A program made the position numbers and the translations under genes. From assembly GCA_019420275.1 (NCBI GenBank), contig JAHZHN010000010.1, forward strand, positions 1 through 64,000: a DNA stretch of 64,000 bases, read 5' to 3'. This stretch comes from Clostridiales bacterium (GTDB lineage Bacteria > Bacillota > Clostridia > Lachnospirales > Lachnospiraceae). The notes beneath the pieces were generated by a model. It worked only from the letters and a program-made list of their open reading frames with translations. It was not told the DNA's origin and did not search any database. Of the stretch, positions 60,469-64,000 are shown piece by piece; the first letter of the stretch is position 1; every line of letters starts with the position of its first letter.

Positions 60469-61326
60469 TTATGAAAACAGATTTTTGAACCAGTCAACAA
60501 CGCCTTTAAACCAATTAACAATCTTATCCAGAATTCCTTCTGCTCCTCCTAACTGATCATAAATATCTTTTGCCTGTTCTCTTAACTGACTTACGTTCAA
60601 ATCCAATCCGGAAATCTTATCCATAAGATCCTGAATCATCTGCCTGTCTTCATCGGACAAATTAATATTCAGCTCTTTTGCAGACTCATCAATAGCATTT
60701 CCGATTTCACTGGCAGATGTAAGATTATCTTCTGCTACTTTTTGTTTTACATCCGCAATGATTTTTTCAGCATCTTCAGATCCAATGTTTTCTGCCAATT
60801 CTCCAGTTGTGATCAGCTCGTCTGTTGCTGCATCTTTGCTTTTTTCCGGAATCTCTTTTCCTGTCATCTCTTCATATGCTTTCATTACTCCGACCAAAGC
60901 TGCAGTTCCGGAAATCTTAAATGGTCCTGCTACCTTAACTTCTGCATTTTCAATTCCTGCTGTTACCAGAGCATTTCGATACATTCCGGAAGTACAATAT
61001 GTGATATTTTCCGTTGAAACATTCACCCCGCTTCCGCTGCCAGTCTGCTCCACAGTGACAGAAGACAATGCTCTGCTTCCAATCACACTGTTGGACAGAT
61101 ATCCGTCCAGATAATCATGTTCTTCTTTGTTTGTTACTTTGATCACCTGGTAATCACTCATGTCATCTACCCCCAGAAGATCCAGTACTTTCTTCTGCTC
61201 AGAAGCACTTAAACTAGCTCCCAGTGCCAGATATTTCTGTGTACTGTCTGCCTTTACGTTCACGACGGGCAGCGCCATCACAACACACAATCCCATTGCC
61301 ATTAACTTAGCGAATACTTTCTTCAT
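60469..61326 (-). CDS. Secreted DUF1002 protein
   Basis: A 285-aa protein with a signal peptide (KKVFAKLMAMGLCVVMALPVVNVKA) and the DUF1002 body: YLALGASLSASEQKKVLDLLG near the N-terminus, SSVTVEQTGSGSGVNVSTENIT, and a long helical tail. ATG at 61326 with AAAGGAG 9 bases upstream; overlaps the YfhO gene by 20 bases. Secreted; function unknown. Confidence 0.85.
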   Translation of the reverse strand: MKKVFAKLMAMGLCVVMALPVVNVKADSTQKYLALGASLSASEQKKVLDLLGVDDMSDYQVIKVTNKEEHDYLDGYLSNSVIGSRALSSVTVEQTGSGSGVNVSTENITYCTSGMYRNALVTAGIENAEVKVAGPFKISGTAALVGVMKAYEEMTGKEIPEKSKDAATDELITTGELAENIGSEDAEKIIADVKQKVAEDNLTSASEIGNAIDESAKELNINLSDEDRQMIQDLMDKISGLDLNVSQLREQAKDIYDQLGGAEGILDKIVNWFKGVVDWFKNLFS

Positions 61327-63955
61327 AGCTTGTTTCTCCTTTCCTCTCTTCCAGTGTATCACATTTTCCACAATAAAACTTTCTCAATTTCATTATTTTT
61401 TTCTTACGTTTTTCCATGATCACAAGCAGCAAAAAGACTGCAAAACCTGCACCGGTAAGAACTGCACCCGCTGCAAAACCAGGTGAACGGTAAGTAAGAA
61501 CAATCTCATGTTCTCCTTCTGAAACAGGAACTCCCAAAAACGCATCTCCAATTGCTTCGGCTTGGGTTTCTTTTCCATCAACCATAACCTTCCACCCTTC
61601 ATCATATGGCATTGAGAAAAATACGATTCCATCTTCTTTCATTGAAATATTTCCCTCAATACGAGAGCTTTCTTGTTTCGTCATTTTGAAAGACTGAGAC
61701 TCCATTTTGCCATATACATCAGACATCACAGATTCGTCCAAAGATGCCAGGGTGAGCCGGAGAATTCCGGTTGAATCGGTTCCCTCTTCCAGCTGAATCT
61801 GAACTTTGGCCTCCTCGCCTTTCTCCATGTGTCCAAGATACAAAATCTGTCCGTTTAGACGGCCGGACATAATCTGCTCCCCATTTCTTTCAATGATCGT
61901 ATTTTCTGCCTGGCTGCAGTCAAAATGAAGATACATCTCTTCTTCTTTTTCAGCCCTGATCGTAAATGTTACATTATCTGTCATGGCAATATCATTTTCT
62001 ATGACATATTCATCCTGACCATTGTCTGAAACGATCCGGCAGTTATTGAGTTCCGGCTCCGGTACCTGCAGCAAATCAAACAGATCACTGATTCCGTATG
62101 CCTGCTTGGCCAGACTGTTTTGTACATAGAAAGGATTTAGGTTGCCATAGTCCCAGTTTTTCACATCTGAAGACATTCCATACCCGATAGAAGTAGAATA
62201 TGGGTTTTTATAAACCGTGAGACCTCCCACCGTATCTGCGGGTTCAAACGCTGTCGGTCTGGAATCATATGGCCGGTAAATCTGATATCTCATAGAAAAC
62301 AGATTATTAGTAAAAGGCGTAGCGCCCTCATACAAATACTCATTGACTCCAGTGTAAAATCCCAGCTGATCCATGATATTCACCATGCTTCCCTGTGCCG
62401 TAGAGCCAAACATCGTTACGCAGTTCAACGTGTGCCATATACTCTCATCCAGCATCCTTCCGCTGGCCAGATCCATTCGATTCTCGTCCTCTTTATCATA
62501 TATTTCCTTGATTGTTTCTATATCCTGCGTATCCTGATAATAATCGCTTACGTCAATCGTTCCATTCTCTATGAATCCTGCCACCGTCATCACAGTAATT
62601 TCTCCTGCAAACACCGTACATAAGATTGCTGCTGCAGCTTTTTTCCTCAAAATCTTTGTCTGATACAGACCAAAAATCAGAAGATAAACAATTGCAATCA
62701 CAGCAGTACAGAGAATGGTCTTTGGCTCAATCTCTTTTTGTGCCGTATAAACTGCAGCTCCTGACAGAATGCAAAGTACTGCAAAACTCAGATAAATCTT
62801 CCATACCTGATTCTTTCCATTTTCCATAAAAACCCGATATCCATCATATGCCATAGAAATAAGCAGAAAAATATAGAGAAATGCAAAACGGTTCGGAATT
62901 CCATACTGATTATGAAATCCGTGCCATATATATCCCAAAACAGGCATATTGAAACTAAAAAACAAAATGGCAAGAAGAATCAGACGCCGGATTCTGACTG
63001 ATTTTCTGATCTGTCTTGACATCAGATAAAACAAGACCATCAGCAGTGTCAGGATTCCGCAGTAAAGATTGACATCTGAATCATCCACCGACATTGTCAG
63101 GGGCGTTGTCCCAAGAAAATGGCGCGAAAATATATTTCCAAAAGTTCCATACCAGAGTTCTTCCGGAAACTCCAGCTGAGCAGATGATGTCTTCATGATT
63201 CCAATATAAGCCGGAACCAGAACAATCGCTGCCATGGCTCCTGACAAAAGCGAACACAAAGCAAATCGAATTCCGTTTTTGAAAAATGCTTTAATGCCGG
63301 GGTGTTCATAAAATAAAAACCACAGGACTAAAAACAGACATGTCATAAAAGACATATAAAAGTTGCACCACAAAGATAAAAATAATGCAATACAGTATGT
63401 TTTCCATCCATTTCCCTGCATCATCTTATCAAAACCATATAAAATAATCGGGAAAAGAATCATCACTTCCAGCCACATGATATTCCAGCTGTATCCCACA
63501 ATGTAACTGCTGAAACCATATGCCATTCCAAATACGATAATCGAAAATTCTTCTTTTCCTCTCCGCTTATAACAATAGAACGCCGCTGTAAAACAGCACA
63601 GAGCAATCTTTATGATAAACAAATGACTCAGTACCATATTAAGCATGTTCTTCGGGAAAAATATAATGATAAGATTCAGCGGGCTGGAAAGATAGTACGC
63701 CCACAACCCCCAGAAGTTATAGCCTAATCCGCCATGGAAAGAATAAAACAGGCTGTCAGCTGACTGCAGTTTTTCCTGATAATCCGCAAAAAACGGCAGA
63801 TACTGATGCAAAGCATCTACAATCAGAAACGACTGAGTGCCAAAAGGCTGAACCTCCTGAAGAACTGCAATGATTTCCATGATCAGAAATGGTATGATAA
63901 ATGCTCCAATTAAATATTTATGTTTTTTCAAGATATTCTTTCTTCTTTTTGTCAT
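61307..63955 (-). CDS. YfhO-family membrane protein
   Basis: An 882-aa protein with about 13 membrane helices in the first half, an extracellular domain (about 470-840) and a final helix (about 840-860). The opening (about 15-60) and GLGYNFWGLWAYYLSSPLN are typical of YfhO, which is linked to sugar attachment on lipoteichoic acid. AAAGGAG 8 bases before the ATG. First gene of a two-gene operon with DUF1002; complete at the window edge. Confidence 0.88.
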   Translation of the reverse strand: MTKRRKNILKKHKYLIGAFIIPFLIMEIIAVLQEVQPFGTQSFLIVDALHQYLPFFADYQEKLQSADSLFYSFHGGLGYNFWGLWAYYLSSPLNLIIIFFPKNMLNMVLSHLFIIKIALCCFTAAFYCYKRRGKEEFSIIVFGMAYGFSSYIVGYSWNIMWLEVMILFPIILYGFDKMMQGNGWKTYCIALFLSLWCNFYMSFMTCLFLVLWFLFYEHPGIKAFFKNGIRFALCSLLSGAMAAIVLVPAYIGIMKTSSAQLEFPEELWYGTFGNIFSRHFLGTTPLTMSVDDSDVNLYCGILTLLMVLFYLMSRQIRKSVRIRRLILLAILFFSFNMPVLGYIWHGFHNQYGIPNRFAFLYIFLLISMAYDGYRVFMENGKNQVWKIYLSFAVLCILSGAAVYTAQKEIEPKTILCTAVIAIVYLLIFGLYQTKILRKKAAAAILCTVFAGEITVMTVAGFIENGTIDVSDYYQDTQDIETIKEIYDKEDENRMDLASGRMLDESIWHTLNCVTMFGSTAQGSMVNIMDQLGFYTGVNEYLYEGATPFTNNLFSMRYQIYRPYDSRPTAFEPADTVGGLTVYKNPYSTSIGYGMSSDVKNWDYGNLNPFYVQNSLAKQAYGISDLFDLLQVPEPELNNCRIVSDNGQDEYVIENDIAMTDNVTFTIRAEKEEEMYLHFDCSQAENTIIERNGEQIMSGRLNGQILYLGHMEKGEEAKVQIQLEEGTDSTGILRLTLASLDESVMSDVYGKMESQSFKMTKQESSRIEGNISMKEDGIVFFSMPYDEGWKVMVDGKETQAEAIGDAFLGVPVSEGEHEIVLTYRSPGFAAGAVLTGAGFAVFLLLVIMEKRKKKIMKLRKFYCGKCDTLEERKGETSYEESIR

Positions 63956-64000
63956 ATATTCTGCTCCTTTGTATTGTCAGCATCTCATACATCATAACAT

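Noticed and set aside
1..64000. CRISPR array
   Set aside because: No regularly spaced repeats of 24-40 bases were seen on reading through.
1..64000. Insertion sequences, prophage or integrase
   Set aside because: No transposase, integrase or phage structural gene was recognised; ITVIPLHPSLEQ at about 12341 only vaguely recalls a recombinase tail.
1..64000. tRNA or rRNA genes
   Set aside because: No cloverleaf with TTCRA arm or rRNA-like segment was recognised in the intergenic regions.

Overview
The window is low-to-moderate GC Gram-positive DNA. Strong AGGAGG-type ribosome sites, some TTG/GTG starts, a BofA-like protein (an endospore-former family), a minimal Tad pilus operon without a secretin, several PTS operons and DUF1002, DUF5702 and DUF6382-type proteins all point to a gut Firmicute, most likely a Lachnospiraceae member. 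The species cannot be named from the sequence alone.

Layout: (1) 1-9520: a PdxY-type kinase, a cyclophilin-fold protein and a PTS operon (EIIA, EIIB, EIIC, GH38 alpha-mannosidase, ROK kinase). The operon is read leftward from a promoter next to a divergent PRD/EII-domain activator, and the intergenic region holds two copies of TTTCCA-N8-TGGAAA. The gene set resembles mannosyl-glycerate use (MngA/MngB). (2) 9529-20470: an accessory stretch rich in small regulators: XRE-AbrB with an ABC exporter, MerR with a repeat lipoprotein, EF-hand/EcsC-like protein with a nucleoside phosphorylase, XRE-membrane protein, TetR with a small membrane protein. It also holds broken genes. (3) 20566-21693: an ArsB/CitMHS-type anion permease. 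(4) 21947-29603: a defence island with a 1232-aa STAND NTPase (Avs-like), a fused wreck of a Fic gene and the 3' end of a type I hsdR, and a GmrSD-type DUF262/DUF1524 enzyme. (5) 30123-38177: a second sugar operon read leftward from a near-consensus promoter at 36770-36797: class II aldolase, fructose-family PTS EIIA/EIIB/EIIC, lyxose-isomerase-like cupin, tagatose/allulose 3-epimerase-like TIM barrel, RpiB, DhaK and DhaL. A DeoR regulator and a cupin-like protein are divergent. The substrate is not known and the combination is unusual. (6) 38498-49555: housekeeping genes guaA, metK, a PsiE-like protein, murA, aroK, flavin reductase, HIT, recR, ybaB, putP and dnaX, with a candidate small RNA at about 45172-45270. 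(7) 49723-63955: an orphan soluble histidine kinase, then a leftward tightly overlapped tad operon (prepilin peptidase, CpaE-like, CpaF, TadB, TadC, Flp, DUF5702/TadG-like, two TadE-like, FHA/DUF6382, rhomboid), then bofA, a secreted DUF1002 protein and a YfhO-family membrane protein.

The most notable points are: the sugar operon with its novel enzyme set; the STAND/GmrSD island with Fic-hsdR debris; two MerR-type promoters with matching 19-bp spacers linking a MerR gene and a repeat lipoprotein; a TadC with an Ig-like insert and a CpaE with a lysine-less P-loop; a terminator whose 3' arm is the bofA ribosome site; and an unassigned small RNA locus. All calls come from reading motifs and translated sequence; no database search was run.
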